Made by a program: the position numbers and the translations under genes. Source: Mycolicibacterium anyangense (lineage in GTDB: Bacteria > Actinomycetota > Actinomycetes > Mycobacteriales > Mycobacteriaceae). From it: 64,000 nt of DNA. The stretch spans positions 2,232,001 to 2,296,000 of the forward strand of contig NZ_AP022620.1 in assembly GCF_010731855.1 (NCBI RefSeq), given 5' to 3'. This document shows, piece after piece, positions 29,206 through 38,198 of the stretch. The notes beneath the pieces were generated by a model. The model saw nothing but the letters and a program-made list of their open reading frames with translations. It was not told the origin of the DNA and did not search any database. Positions within the stretch are counted from its first letter, which is position 1. Every line of letters begins with the position of its first letter.

Positions 29206-30012
29206 ATGCCAGTCCCCGCGCCCTCACCAGACAGTCGTGCCGTCGTCACCGGAGCCTCGCAGGGCATCGGTGAGGCACTGGCCACCGAACTCGCCGCTCG
29301 CGGCTACAGCCTGATCGTCACCGCCCGTCGCGGCGAGGTGCTCAGTGAGCTGGCCGCCCGGCTGACCGACCGGTACGGCGTCACCGTCGAAGTCCGGGCC
29401 GCGGATCTGGCCGACCCGGCGGCGCGCGGTGCGCTGGCCGACGAGCTCGCCGCCCGCGAGATCTCGATCCTGTGCGCCAATGCGGGCACGGCGACATTCG
29501 GGCCGGTTGCCAGCCTCGACCCCGAGGGCGAGAAGGCCCAGGTTCAGCTCAACGTGCTCGGCGTGCATGACCTGGTGCTCGCCGTGCTGCCCGGGATGCT
29601 GGCGCGCAAGGCCGGCGGCATCCTGATCTCCGGGTCCGCGGCGGGCAACTCCCCCATTCCCAACAACGCGACCTATGCGGCCACCAAGGCGTTCGCCAAC
29701 ACGTTCAGCGAGTCGCTGCGCGGTGAGGTCAAGAGCGCCGGTGTGCACGTGACGCTGCTGGCGCCGGGTCCGGTGCGCACCGAACTGCCCGACCCCTCAG
29801 AGCAGTCGCTGGTGGAGCGGTTGATCCCGGACTTCCTCTGGATCAACACCGAGTACACCGCGCGGCTGTCGCTGGATGGCTTGGAGCACAACAAGATGCG
29901 GGTTGTCCCGGGTGTGACGTCGAAGGCGATGTCGGTGGCCTCCGGGTATGCACCGCGGGCGATCGTCACGCCGATCGTCGGCGCGGTCTACAAGAAGCTC
30001 GGCGGCGATTAG
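29206..30012 (+). CDS. Short-chain dehydrogenase/reductase (Rv2509-like mycolyl reductase candidate)
   Basis: SDR protein of 268 residues. The nucleotide-binding motif TGASQGIG lies at about 16-23, NAG in ANAGTA at about 90, and the catalytic YAATK with the upstream serine in SGSAAGNS; all residues of the tetrad are in place. It corresponds by position to Rv2509, whose homologues (CmrA) reduce the beta-keto mycolate precursor in mycolic acid synthesis. Sequence alone shows SDR; the mycolate role follows from synteny. The start is 36 bases from the divergent transporter gene. Confidence 0.88.
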   Translation: MPVPAPSPDSRAVVTGASQGIGEALATELAARGYSLIVTARRGEVLSELAARLTDRYGVTVEVRAADLADPAARGALADELAAREISILCANAGTATFGPVASLDPEGEKAQVQLNVLGVHDLVLAVLPGMLARKAGGILISGSAAGNSPIPNNATYAATKAFANTFSESLRGEVKSAGVHVTLLAPGPVRTELPDPSEQSLVERLIPDFLWINTEYTARLSLDGLEHNKMRVVPGVTSKAMSVASGYAPRAIVTPIVGAVYKKLGGD

Positions 30013-30015
30013 GGC

Positions 30016-31596
30016 CTAGCGCCTCCGGCGGCCCGTGCCGAAAATGCTGCGGGTGATCTCGCGGCCGATCACGGTGCCCGCCGAGCGCATCGCGCTCTTG
30101 AAAGCGGGGCTGTTCATCACCTGATCGAGCACACCGGGCTCAGCCTTCTGCACCGGCTCGGGCATGGGCGGCAGGTCGATTCCCGTGGGCAGGATCGGCG
30201 GCAGGTCCGCACCGCCGGCTTCCTCCGGTGGCGGGGCCAGCTTGGCTGCGAGCATCTCGTAGGCCGACTCGCGGTCGATGGTCTGGCCGTACTTGAGGAA
30301 CAGCGGGCTGGCTTGAGCGACAGCCTTGATGTAGTCGGGGCCGATGCTGGCCATCAGTGACTGCGGCGGCCGCAGCCGAGTCCACGCCACCGGCGTCGGG
30401 GCGCCGCGCTCGGAGAGCACGGTGACGATCGCCTCGCCGATACCCAGTGCGGTCAGGTCGGTGCCCAGGTCATAGAACTGGGTCTTCGGGTAGGTGCGGA
30501 CGGTCTTGGTCAGCGCAGCCTGATCGTCCGGGGTGAAGGCGCGCAGCGCGTGCTGGATGCGGGCACCCAATTGGGACAGCACGTTGTTGGGGACGTCGGT
30601 GGGCAGCTGTGTGCAGAAGAACACGCCGACGCCCTTGGAGCGGATGAGCTTCACGGTCTGCTCGACCTGCGACAGGAACGCCTTGGAGGCGTCGTTGAAC
30701 AGCAGGTGGGCCTCGTCGAAGAAGAACACCAACTTGGGCTTGTCGACGTCACCGACCTCGGGCAGGTAGGTGAACAGGTCGGCCAGCACCCACATCAGGA
30801 AGGTGGAGAACATCACAGGCCGGGCGGCCTGGTCGCCGAGTTCGAAGAGCGTGATGACGCCGCGGCCCTGGGAGTCGACGCGCAGCAGGTCGGCCGGGTC
30901 GATGGCAGGCTCACCGAAGAAGGTGTCGCCGCCGTCGGCCTGCAGGTTGACCAGGGCGCGCAGGATGACGCCCGCGGTCTGCGAGGACACCCCGCCGATG
31001 GTCTTGAGCTGTTCCTTGCCCTCATCGCTGGTGAGGTAGGTGATCACCGAGCGCAGGTCCTTCAGGTCCAGCAGCGGCAGGCCCTGCTGATCGGCCCAGT
31101 GAAAGATCAGGCCGAGCGTCGACTCCTGAGTTGCGTTGAGCCCCAACACCTTTGACAACAGGATCGGGCCGAAGGCGGAGATCGTCGCCCGCACCGGAAC
31201 ACCGACGCCGCCGGTGCCCAGCGACAGGAATTCGACCGGGAACGGCGCGCCGGCCCAGTTGTCGTCGCCGGTCTCCTTGGCGCGCTGCAGGGTGCGCTCG
31301 CTGGCTTCACCGGGCCGGGACAGACCCGAGAGATCGCCCTTGATGTCGGCCATGACCACCGGCACGCCGGCGGCGGACAGCTGTTCGGCGATCACCTGCA
31401 GCGTCTTGGTCTTACCGGTGCCGGTAGCTCCGGCGACCAGACCGTGCCGGTTCATCATCGCCAGCGGGATGCGGACCTGGGCGGCAGGATCGACGGTTCC
31501 GTCGACGACGACGGAGCCGAGGTTGAGGGCTTGCCCGGTGGTGGCGTAGCCGGCGGCGATCTGCTGGGCAGGAGTCGCTGTCGATTCGCTCGTCAT
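30016..31596 (-). CDS. HerA-like ATPase, DUF853 family (Rv2510c-like)
   Basis: Protein of 526 residues with Walker [14 protein letters not shown] (about residues 57-69), Walker [11 protein letters not shown] and an arginine-finger region [15 protein letters not shown]. The family (E. coli YjgR) is related to HerA/FtsK DNA-pumping ATPases, but no precise function is established. The C-terminal tail is proline-rich and ends in a basic GTGRRRR. ATG 31596 ([21 protein letters not shown]) matches the family start. The gene converges on the dehydrogenase with a three-base gap and is divergent from orn. Confidence 0.88.
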   Translation of the reverse strand: MTSESTATPAQQIAAGYATTGQALNLGSVVVDGTVDPAAQVRIPLAMMNRHGLVAGATGTGKTKTLQVIAEQLSAAGVPVVMADIKGDLSGLSRPGEASERTLQRAKETGDDNWAGAPFPVEFLSLGTGGVGVPVRATISAFGPILLSKVLGLNATQESTLGLIFHWADQQGLPLLDLKDLRSVITYLTSDEGKEQLKTIGGVSSQTAGVILRALVNLQADGGDTFFGEPAIDPADLLRVDSQGRGVITLFELGDQAARPVMFSTFLMWVLADLFTYLPEVGDVDKPKLVFFFDEAHLLFNDASKAFLSQVEQTVKLIRSKGVGVFFCTQLPTDVPNNVLSQLGARIQHALRAFTPDDQAALTKTVRTYPKTQFYDLGTDLTALGIGEAIVTVLSERGAPTPVAWTRLRPPQSLMASIGPDYIKAVAQASPLFLKYGQTIDRESAYEMLAAKLAPPPEEAGGADLPPILPTGIDLPPMPEPVQKAEPGVLDQVMNSPAFKSAMRSAGTVIGREITRSIFGTGRRRR

Positions 31597-31711
31597 GGGC
31601 CCGATCCTCCGTCTTGCTCGCGTGATGGCCGCTACGACACTACTTGCCAATGCCAGCTACCGACGGGTGGAACAGGCATCGACAAGCCGGTTGGGCTTAC
31701 TGTGGAGCGCT

Positions 31712-32347
31712 GTGCGTGAAGAATTGGTGTGGATTGACTGCGAGATGACGGGCCTGGACCTGCGAACCGACCGTCTCATCGAGATCGCGGCCCTGGTGAC
31801 CGATGCCGAACTCAACGTTCTCGGTGAGGGCGTCGACGTCGTGATCCACGCCGACGACGACGCGCTGGACGGCATGGTGGAGGTCGTCGCCAAGATGCAC
31901 CACCGGTCCGGGCTGACCGAGGAAGTTCGGGCGTCGACGATCGACGTGCCGGCCGCCGAGCAGCTGGTTCTCGACTACATCCGCACCCACGTGAAGGCGG
32001 CCAAGACCGCGCCGCTGGCCGGCAACTCGATTGCCACCGATCGCGGCTTCATCGCGCGGGACATGCCGAAGCTGGACCAGTACCTGCACTACCGGATGAT
32101 CGACGTCAGCTCCATCAAGGAGCTGTGCCGCCGCTGGTACCCCAAGATCTACTACGGACAGCCCGAAAAGGGGCTCGCGCACCGGGCGCTGGCCGACATC
32201 CGGGAGTCGATTCGCGAGCTCAAGTACTACCGGCAGACGGCGTTCGTGCCACAGCCTGGGCCGTCTACCAGCGAGATCGCCGCCGCGGCGGCGTCGATCG
32301 ACGCCGTCGGCGATACCGATTCGGTTGTCGAGGGCGAAAGCAGCTAG
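31712..32347 (+). CDS. orn: Oligoribonuclease (3'-5' exoribonuclease of the DEDDh family)
   Basis: Degrades 2-5 nucleotide RNA fragments and pGpG in the cytoplasm; usually essential in actinobacteria. The DEDDh residues are visible: [10 protein letters not shown] (Asp9, Glu11) at the N-terminus, [16 protein letters not shown] in the middle and [10 protein letters not shown] with the catalytic His and Asp near residue 155-165. Length is 211 residues, close to 215 in M. tuberculosis Rv2511. GTG 31712 ([14 protein letters not shown]) matches the orthologous start; the longer open frame overlaps the divergent ATPase start. tRNA-His follows after 28 bases. Confidence 0.95.
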   Translation: MREELVWIDCEMTGLDLRTDRLIEIAALVTDAELNVLGEGVDVVIHADDDALDGMVEVVAKMHHRSGLTEEVRASTIDVPAAEQLVLDYIRTHVKAAKTAPLAGNSIATDRGFIARDMPKLDQYLHYRMIDVSSIKELCRRWYPKIYYGQPEKGLAHRALADIRESIRELKYYRQTAFVPQPGPSTSEIAAAAASIDAVGDTDSVVEGESS

Positions 32348-32374
32348 TATCGACGACGCCGGTTTTCCGGCAAT

Positions 32375-32448
32375 GGTGGCTGTAGTTCAGTTGGTAGAGC
32401 ACCAGGTTGTGATCCTGGCTGTCGCGGGTTCGAGTCCCGTCAGCCACC
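32375..32448 (+). tRNA. hisT: tRNA-His (anticodon GTG)
   Basis: Cloverleaf is complete: acceptor GTGGCTG (32376-32382) pairs with CAGCCAC (32441-32447); the extra G at 32375 opposite discriminator C 32448 is the tRNA-His G-1 position. The D-arm has TAGTTCAGTTGGTAGAGCA, the anticodon loop is TTGTGAT with anticodon GTG, and the T-loop is GGTTCGAGTCC. The terminal CCA is not encoded. Confidence 0.97.
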
Positions 32449-32454
32449 CTGCAG

Positions 32455-32488
32455 GTCAGGCCCCCTTTCGAGGGGGCCTGACTTTTTT
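32455..32488 (+). terminator. Rho-independent terminator after orn/tRNA-His
   Basis: The 11-bp stem GTCAGGCCCCC / GGGGGCCTGAC (32455-32465 with 32472-32482) closes a TTTCGA loop and is followed by six T (32483-32488). It is a textbook intrinsic terminator, uncommon in mycobacteria, seven bases after the tRNA. Confidence 0.95.
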
Positions 32489-32648
32489 GTTTGGCTCGGC
32501 GGCCGCGCCAAGGCCGCAGAAGTAAATTCCTCGCCCGCGCAGCAAGCAGCGGTATCGTAAATTTCGCAGGCTCTCGGGGACCGAACTGGGTGGCAGCCGT
32601 CGCGGCCGCCGAGCGCAGCGACGCTGAATTCGGTCTAGGGGGTCTCAC

Positions 32649-33305
32649 ATGACAAGTGGAACGACAACGCTGCTCACCAAAGCGGACATCATCAAGATGC
32701 GGCGGGAGATCCTTCGCTTCTTGTTGTTGCGGGGTCGTCCTCCGACCGAGGGTTCAACCTCCATCGAGGAACTGCTGTACTTGGCCAACCTCGCCCAGCG
32801 CACCGATGCCCGTTTGATCGGAGAGATCGGATTCAATGCCGGCTTTTCCAGCTTCGCCTTCCTCAGCGCACACCCGGACATCAAGGTTGTGTCTTTCGAT
32901 CTGGGTGAGCACGCCTACAGCCGCACGGCGAAGGCATTGATCGACAAGAAGTTCCCGGGTCGACACACGTTGATCAACGGAGACTCCACCAAGACAGTCC
33001 CCGCCCACCACAGCAAGAATCCCGACCTCCAGTTCGACCTCGTCTTCATCGACGGCGGCCACGCCTACGAGGTCGCTCAGGCCGACATCGCCAACATGCG
33101 GTTGTTCTGCGGTGAGAAGACGGCTGTGGTCATGGACGACCTGACACCGTGGCTCAGCTGGGGCGAAGGTCCGTACCGCGCCTGGACCGAGGCGATCGCG
33201 GCCGGGGTGGTCCGCCAGGACGAGATGTTCAAGGACGGGAAACGTGTCGAGGTGATGGAGGCGCCGGGTAAGCGAAGCTGGGCACTGGGCCACTACCTTC
33301 GCTGA
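32649..33305 (+). CDS. Class I SAM-dependent methyltransferase (Methyltransf_24/CmcI-like)
   Basis: Protein of 218 residues. The AdoMet motif I is IGEIGFNAGFSSFAFLSAHP (about 57-76), motif II is VVSFDLGEH and the post-II motif is FDLVFIDGGHAYEVAQADI, typical of the Methyltransf_24 group that includes CmcI and macrolide/sugar O-methyltransferases. ATG 32649 is preceded by AGGGGG. It lies alone between the tRNA-His terminator and the toxin island, with about 160 bases upstream that hold only a possible promoter. The methyl acceptor is unknown. Confidence 0.8.
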   Translation: MTSGTTTLLTKADIIKMRREILRFLLLRGRPPTEGSTSIEELLYLANLAQRTDARLIGEIGFNAGFSSFAFLSAHPDIKVVSFDLGEHAYSRTAKALIDKKFPGRHTLINGDSTKTVPAHHSKNPDLQFDLVFIDGGHAYEVAQADIANMRLFCGEKTAVVMDDLTPWLSWGEGPYRAWTEAIAAGVVRQDEMFKDGKRVEVMEAPGKRSWALGHYLR

Positions 33306-33385
33306 CCGCGGCCTTGTTCAACTTGGCGCGCGAAGGCGCGCCGGGTAGGGCGCATCTAGCAGCAATGCGCTGGCTGTCCAGACCC

Positions 33386-34234
33386 TCACGATGAGGCTCC
33401 GTCGTACATGCGCAAGATACCTTTGTGCGCGGCTTCGTAATACCGAGCGATTCGATCCCGAACCCATTCCAGAGGATTTTCATAGGCGTCGTACTCCGCT
33501 CGCGCTATCGCGGCCAGTTCAGGGAGAGGAAGGTCCGGTACATCGATAAACTTCGTTAGGACGTGCCACGTCTTGGTCCGCAGGCCAAATCCGTTTGGCG
33601 CGGTCAAAGGCGCGATCATGCAGTTGATTTCACCCTCTCGCCAAGAGTTGTAAATCTGAATCTTGCAGTCGGCCGACCGGTAGTAGACGACATGCTGAGT
33701 CCGTCCGCCTTCATCGGGACTATCGTCGATCTCATCGAGAGTGAAGCCCAGCTCCGCCAACAGTGGACCTATGATCGCAAGAACATCTCTGGAGAATTCA
33801 GAAGCCATCGGTCTGGACTGGTCCCCGCCGTACTTCGCGAGAATGCCCCGATGGGCATCGTCGTAGTACCTGACGATGCGATCCCTCACCCATTCAAGGC
33901 GATTCGGGTACGCGTCGAGTTCTGCCTGAGCCAGGTCGGACAACTGTTCCAGCGACAGATTGGGCTGTTCGGAGAACCTCCCCAAGAAGTGCCACTTTTT
34001 TGCCCGCAGACCGAACCTATTGACGGCATCAGCTGGGGCAATCATGCAGTTGATTTCACCCTCTCGCCAAGAGTTGTAAATCTGAATCTTGCAGTCGGCC
34101 GACCGGTAGTAGACAACGTACTGCGGCCTACCACCCTCATCCGGAGTGTCGTCAATCTCATCGAGAGTGAAGCCCAGCTCCGCCAACAGTGGACTGATGA
34201 TCGCCAGAACATCTCTAGAGAATTCAGATGTCAA
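33386..34234 (-). CDS. Putative immunity protein, two tandem copies of one domain fused
   Basis: Protein of 282 residues made of two near-identical domains of about 140 residues. Each has SEFSRDVLAII, AELGFTLDEIDD, PDEGGR, VVYYRSADCKIQIYNSWREG, INCMIAP and a C-terminal EWVRDRI.RYY.AAH.GIL. Domain 1 ends KYGGDQSRP and runs straight into MASEFSRD of domain 2, so a stop was lost after duplication. The DNA copies share perfect stretches (33615-33688 equals 34041-34114). It lies directly after a third copy and a toxin-like gene on the same strand, which is why I call it immunity; I do not recognise a named family. An internal ATG at the fusion point could allow separate synthesis of domain 2. Confidence 0.72.
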   Translation of the reverse strand: MTSEFSRDVLAIISPLLAELGFTLDEIDDTPDEGGRPQYVVYYRSADCKIQIYNSWREGEINCMIAPADAVNRFGLRAKKWHFLGRFSEQPNLSLEQLSDLAQAELDAYPNRLEWVRDRIVRYYDDAHRGILAKYGGDQSRPMASEFSRDVLAIIGPLLAELGFTLDEIDDSPDEGGRTQHVVYYRSADCKIQIYNSWREGEINCMIAPLTAPNGFGLRTKTWHVLTKFIDVPDLPLPELAAIARAEYDAYENPLEWVRDRIARYYEAAHKGILRMYDGASS

Positions 34235-34657
34235 CGGACTTGATTAGTCCTTGCCGTACTTGGCGAGAATGCCCCGGTGGGCATCGTCGTAGTACTTGAT
34301 GATGCGATCCCTCACCCATTCGAGGGGGTTAGGGTATGACCGGTACTCCGAGATCGCCAATCTGAGCGACTCGGCATTTGGCGGACTCGCACGTTCGGTG
34401 AATCGGTCCAGGAAATGCCACTGATTCGAATTCAGACCGAAATCATTCGGCGCGCTTACTGGCGCGATCATCGCATTTACTTCGCCTTCCCGCCATGACT
34501 CGTAAACCTGGATCTTGCAGTCCGCGGAGCGGTAGTAGACGATGCACCTGCGCCGACCGCCCTCGTCGGGGCTGTCATCAATCTCGTCGAGCGCAAAGCC
34601 GCGAGCCGCGACAGCGGGGCCAATGACGCTTTTCACATCTGTCGCAAAGTCGGACAT
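33411..34657 (-). repeat. Tandem repeat of immunity-domain units, 426-bp period, three copies
   Basis: Three units with constant 426-bp offset. Units 1 and 2 (higher two-thirds versus lower) share a perfect 74-base block (33615-33688 and 34041-34114) and a perfect 38-base block (33731-33768 and 34157-34194). The 3' ends of units 1 and 3 are also close (blocks beginning 33837 and 34263). The mosaic suggests recent duplication or gene conversion. Confidence 0.9.
34244..34657 (-). CDS. Putative immunity protein, single-domain copy
   Basis: Protein of 137 residues, the third and most diverged copy of the domain: MSDFATDVKSVIGPAVAARG, FALDEIDDSPDEGG, VYYRSADCKIQVYESWREGE, MIAPVSAPNDFG and EWVRDRIIKYYDDAHRGILA, ending KYGKD. 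ATG 34657 has AAGGTGGA about seven bases upstream and begins four bases after the toxin-gene stop, as is normal for toxin-immunity pairs. Earlier in-frame starts would overlap the toxin gene. It is acidic, without signal peptide, so it would act in the cytoplasm. Function is inferred from position only. Confidence 0.72.
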   Translation of the reverse strand: MSDFATDVKSVIGPAVAARGFALDEIDDSPDEGGRRRCIVYYRSADCKIQVYESWREGEVNAMIAPVSAPNDFGLNSNQWHFLDRFTERASPPNAESLRLAISEYRSYPNPLEWVRDRIIKYYDDAHRGILAKYGKD

Positions 34658-34661
34658 AATT

Positions 34662-36305
34662 TCATCCACCTTCATAGACCCAGGAGTCACCCACGCGCCG
34701 ATATCCGTACGCGGCCGCACTCTCATTGAGGAAATCGACCTCCATGGAGGAGAATGACCCTAGGCGCGCCTGTGCCATGTCCTCCAGCGAAGAGTATTCA
34801 CTGTGGTCGAGAAGGTAGTCGATGCGACCGACTCCACTCTCCATCTGGTTCCGCAAGAACTGCTCATTCACTTGCCACGCAACAGCATCGGCATCGGGCT
34901 TGCTCAAGCCGTGAGTGATCGCGTCCCACACGGGATTCCCGGTGTCGAAGTAGATTCCGCCGCCTCCGCGCGCGTCGCCGATGTATCCGCCGTCCTGGCC
35001 TGCGAACCTGCCAAGCACAACCCGGTCAGGCGCCTCCCCCACGTAGTGAGTCGACAAGTCGGCCAGCTGATTGGCCAGCTCGGTCGTTGGGCCGGACTGG
35101 GTGAAGGCGTGATTGAGATCGGCTGCGGCCTCGTGCGCCCATGAGGGGTAGGAGCCCGGGACATCCAAACCGATGGGCGCGTGGGGGGACACCACCGGCC
35201 CTCGTTCCAGAACACCGGGCCCGATGTCCCCGAGTGCACGTGAGACTGCGGCGCCTTCACCGCCGAAGATCAACCCCGGTGCCGCGAAGGCTGCGTCCGC
35301 GGACTTCCCGCCGAGATAATATGCAGCACTGGGTGATTCGATCGCATTCTTGACCTCGTCGGCGACCATACCGGCCGGGTTGGTCACCTGCTGAACAGTT
35401 CCCTTGAGTAGACCTTCCCACGATTCCAGAACACCGGGAGCACCGGGGCCTCCCTGTCCGACAAGGTTTTTGATGCCCTCTTCGGTGCTGAACCAGCGAT
35501 CGGCGAAACCCTCCCCGAACCCCGGCGGAGGTACCGCTTGCGGCTTGGGCGGCGTGTAGGCAGGCAGAGGCAGCCGGGCACGCGCGACCATCTCATTGAG
35601 TCGCTGCTCGATCTGGTCCGCCGGCACACCGTCGTACAGCATGGCCTGACGAGCGACGTTCTTGAACTGATCGATCTCCTGCGGAGTCAACGCATGCTGG
35701 GTCGAACCCGCGACTGGTTCACCCGGTTGATCCAACCCCGGTCGCCCCTTCCCGGTGAGCATGTCCTGCAGCGTCGGAGTAGCCCCGGCGTCTGGACTGC
35801 CAGCGGCCGAGACCGCCATCGCACCGTCGGCCCTGTGGATCGCCACGGCAAGCTCGGCATCAACCCCATTGGCCTCGGCCACGATGGCACAAAGCCTTGC
35901 CTGCAGGGGTGCAATGTCGTTGGCCAGGGTAGCTGCCGTTCCCCGATATCCGGGCCCGGCCACCACCCGATCGGTGGCCGGATCGATGTCGAGCCGAGCG
36001 GCGTGCGCATCGTCGGTCAGGCGCCGCAGATCGGCTTTGACCTTGCCGATATCCTGGGCCGCTCGCTCGGCAGCTTGCGCGACGGCGCCGGCTTCGCCAG
36101 CGTGGGCATCGAGGTCGACCCGCGTTCGGCCGATCGCATCCCGCGCCGCATCGGCGGCGACACCTCCCCAGCTGGCGAACGCCGGCAGATTGGCGAGCGC
36201 GGAGGAGGCTTCACTAGCCGACGTCGCCCGCGCCGTTGCGGCGTGGAAGACTTCTCGAACGGCTTCGGGATCCCACCGTTCGATATCGGCGACGCTCAGC
36301 GTCAT
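34662..36305 (-). CDS. ESX-type polymorphic toxin-like protein with uncharacterised C-terminal domain
   Basis: Protein of 547 residues. Residues 1 to about 170 are helical with a WXG-like SWGGVAADAA near residue 47, matching N-terminal export domains of ESX/WXG substrates. The middle is Pro/Gly-rich (LPAYTPPKPQAVPPPGFGEG). The last about 140 residues are a compact domain: DRVVLGRFAGQDGGYIGDA, GGGIYFDTGNPVWDAITHG, NEQFLRNQMESG, RIDYLLDH, then MEVDFLNESAAAYGYRR. This is where toxin domains sit; I do not recognise its enzyme class. The ATG overlaps the stop of the upstream WXG100 gene by four bases, and immunity-like genes follow after four bases. Confidence 0.75.
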   Translation of the reverse strand: MTLSVADIERWDPEAVREVFHAATARATSASEASSALANLPAFASWGGVAADAARDAIGRTRVDLDAHAGEAGAVAQAAERAAQDIGKVKADLRRLTDDAHAARLDIDPATDRVVAGPGYRGTAATLANDIAPLQARLCAIVAEANGVDAELAVAIHRADGAMAVSAAGSPDAGATPTLQDMLTGKGRPGLDQPGEPVAGSTQHALTPQEIDQFKNVARQAMLYDGVPADQIEQRLNEMVARARLPLPAYTPPKPQAVPPPGFGEGFADRWFSTEEGIKNLVGQGGPGAPGVLESWEGLLKGTVQQVTNPAGMVADEVKNAIESPSAAYYLGGKSADAAFAAPGLIFGGEGAAVSRALGDIGPGVLERGPVVSPHAPIGLDVPGSYPSWAHEAAADLNHAFTQSGPTTELANQLADLSTHYVGEAPDRVVLGRFAGQDGGYIGDARGGGGIYFDTGNPVWDAITHGLSKPDADAVAWQVNEQFLRNQMESGVGRIDYLLDHSEYSSLEDMAQARLGSFSSMEVDFLNESAAAYGYRRVGDSWVYEGG

Positions 36306-36619
36306 GGTGAGGACTGCGGCCGATACACGGAATCCAGCGTGGCCCTGTCGCGGGAATCCATGTCGGCGAACGTCACACCAGCGGTTCGCAAACTCTCGCC
36401 ATGGTCATAGAGACGCACGGAGAGCGCCTGTGTCAGGGAGGCCCACTTGGCGGCCATGGCGGTCATCGCGGCCTGGGACTGTCCCGCCCAGCTGAACAGC
36501 GACGCATCAACCCGCTCATCGGCGCAGCTGTGGGTGGCAAAGATGTTCTGCGAATGCTGGTCAACCTCGGCACCCGAAGCAACAAGAGTCTCCGGATCGA
36601 CGCGAAGTGACTCCGTCAC
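36302..36619 (-). CDS. WXG100/ESAT-6-like small protein
   Basis: Protein of 105 residues, helix-turn-helix hairpin type: DPETLVASGAEVDQHSQNIF, then the turn motif SLFSWAGQSQAAM (W-x-G) and a second helix ASLTQALSVRLYDHGESLR. GTG 36619 is preceded by AAAGGGG; the frame is open upstream but the added residues are not WXG100-like. It is probably an export partner or chaperone for the following toxin-like protein through a type VII (ESX) system; no ESX core genes are in the window. The 77 bases before it are comparatively AT-rich and may hold the promoter of the island operon. Confidence 0.8.
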   Translation of the reverse strand: MTESLRVDPETLVASGAEVDQHSQNIFATHSCADERVDASLFSWAGQSQAAMTAMAAKWASLTQALSVRLYDHGESLRTAGVTFADMDSRDRATLDSVYRPQSSP

Positions 36620-36696
36620 AGTAAGCCCCTTTATGTGCTTCAACAGCAGTTTTACCGTTGCTAGCAAACCTAGTTTTGGGGCCGCTCCCGCGCAAG

Positions 36697-37914
36697 TCAC
36701 GCGTTGGCGTTGCCGGCCTTCCATGTCTCCCAGGGGATGTTCCAGTCCCCGAGGCCGTCGGTGCCCGGCAGCAGCGAGCCGACGGTGTTGCGCACCTCGA
36801 CGATGTCACCGCGCTTGGTGTTGGTGTAGAACCACTGCGCATTGCTCGGACTGACGTTGAGGCAGCCGTGACTGACGTTGGAATAGCCCTGACTGCCCAC
36901 CGACCACGGCGCGGAGTGGACGTAGATGCCGCTGTAGGACATCTGGGTGGCCCAGTCGACCTCGGTGCGATAGCCGTTGGGCGAGTTGGACGGAACGCCA
37001 TACGTCGACGAGTCCATGATCATGTGGGACAACCGGTCGCCGATGATGTAAACGCCATTGTTGGTGGGCGTGCTGTTCTTGCCCATCGAGATCGGCATGG
37101 TCTTGATGACCTCACCGTTCTGGCGGATGGTCAGCGTCTTGGTGTTGTCGTCGGCGGTCGCGATCACCTCGTCGCCGATGGTGAAGTGTGTGGTCAGGTT
37201 CTCTTGCCCGAACAGCCCATCGCCCAGGTCCACGCCGTAGGTGTTGACCGCGACATCGATCTTGGTGCCCGGCTTCCAGTAATTCTTTGGCCGCCAACGC
37301 ACTTCGCGGTTGTTGAGCCAGTAGAACGCACCCTCGACCGACGGATCGGTGGTCACCTTGATGGCCCGTTCGGCGGCAGCGCGGTCGGGGATGTTCTCGT
37401 CGAACCGCACCGCGATCGGCTGGCCCACCCCGACCACCTCACCGTCACCGGGCAACAGGTAGGGCATGGTCAGGTTTTCCGGTGACTGGGTCTCGAAGGT
37501 GAGCTTCTCGGTGGTCACGCCGCCAAGCCCCAACGACCGGGCGCTCAACGTATAGCTCTTGTTGTAGCCCAGCGGCTCGGTGGTCTTCCACGTCACGCCG
37601 TCGGAGCTGAGCTGCCCGGCGACCGCCGTGCCCGCGGCGTTGACCATCGTCACCGAGCCCAGCACGCCGCCGGTGGCCGTGATGGTCACCGGCTTGTCCA
37701 CCGCCACGTCGACCGCGCCGTCCTTGACCGACGCCGTCAGCTCCGGGATGAGCAGATCCCCGTACGGCGTGCCCTTGTCGGCGATCACCTTCACGGGGAC
37801 CGGCGACGGATCGCTGCCACAGGCACTCAGGACGAACAGCAGAGCCGGGATTAAGGCCAGCGCCGCCAGCCGTATGCGACGCCGCGGACGGTGTGCCAAG
37901 CCGACCTGCCACAT
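36697..37914 (-). CDS. ldtB: L,D-transpeptidase lipoprotein (LppS/LdtB-like)
   Basis: Lipoprotein of 405 residues that makes 3-3 peptidoglycan cross-links outside the membrane. The signal peptide ends at the lipobox LSAC (Cys32); two Ig-like domains (about 50-250) follow, with repeats of type PVKVIADKG and PITVRFDEN-like AVRFDEN; the YkuD domain near 250-380 has SHGCLN with catalytic Cys351 and the upstream histidines. It corresponds by order to Rv2518c. ATG 37914 gives a basic n-region ([12 protein letters not shown]). The gene is followed by the island's WXG100 gene and is divergent from tRNA-Lys across about 170 bases. Confidence 0.92.
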   Translation of the reverse strand: MWQVGLAHRPRRRIRLAALALIPALLFVLSACGSDPSPVPVKVIADKGTPYGDLLIPELTASVKDGAVDVAVDKPVTITATGGVLGSVTMVNAAGTAVAGQLSSDGVTWKTTEPLGYNKSYTLSARSLGLGGVTTEKLTFETQSPENLTMPYLLPGDGEVVGVGQPIAVRFDENIPDRAAAERAIKVTTDPSVEGAFYWLNNREVRWRPKNYWKPGTKIDVAVNTYGVDLGDGLFGQENLTTHFTIGDEVIATADDNTKTLTIRQNGEVIKTMPISMGKNSTPTNNGVYIIGDRLSHMIMDSSTYGVPSNSPNGYRTEVDWATQMSYSGIYVHSAPWSVGSQGYSNVSHGCLNVSPSNAQWFYTNTKRGDIVEVRNTVGSLLPGTDGLGDWNIPWETWKAGNANA

Positions 37915-38087
37915 ACGGGGTACCTCGCTGGCTGTGAATCTGCTGGGAACGATGCCATTGAGTCTAGGGGCAGCCGGAGCCGCGCGGCGAGGATGCAGGT
38001 CAGCACCAATGCGGAGCTCATGGGCCCGTCATCGAGCGGATTTCTCTCTACGGCTGCTCGCCTGTTAGAGTCGGCGTCGCAGTTCAC

Positions 38088-38160
<73 letters not shown>

Positions 38161-38170
38161 CAACACCGAA

Positions 38171-38198
38171 AGACCCCGCCAGCGGCGGGGTCTTTTTT
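38171..38198 (+). terminator. Rho-independent terminator after tRNA-Lys
   Basis: The ten-base stem AGACCCCGCC / GGCGGGGTCT (38171-38180 with 38184-38193) closes an AGC loop and runs into a T-tract (38193-38198), ten bases after the tRNA. Confidence 0.94.

Noticed and set aside
33386..34657. Direct repeats considered as a CRISPR or mobile-element trace
   Set aside because: The repeats are coding, in frame and 426 bp apart, without spacers or terminal inverted repeats; they are tandem gene copies.
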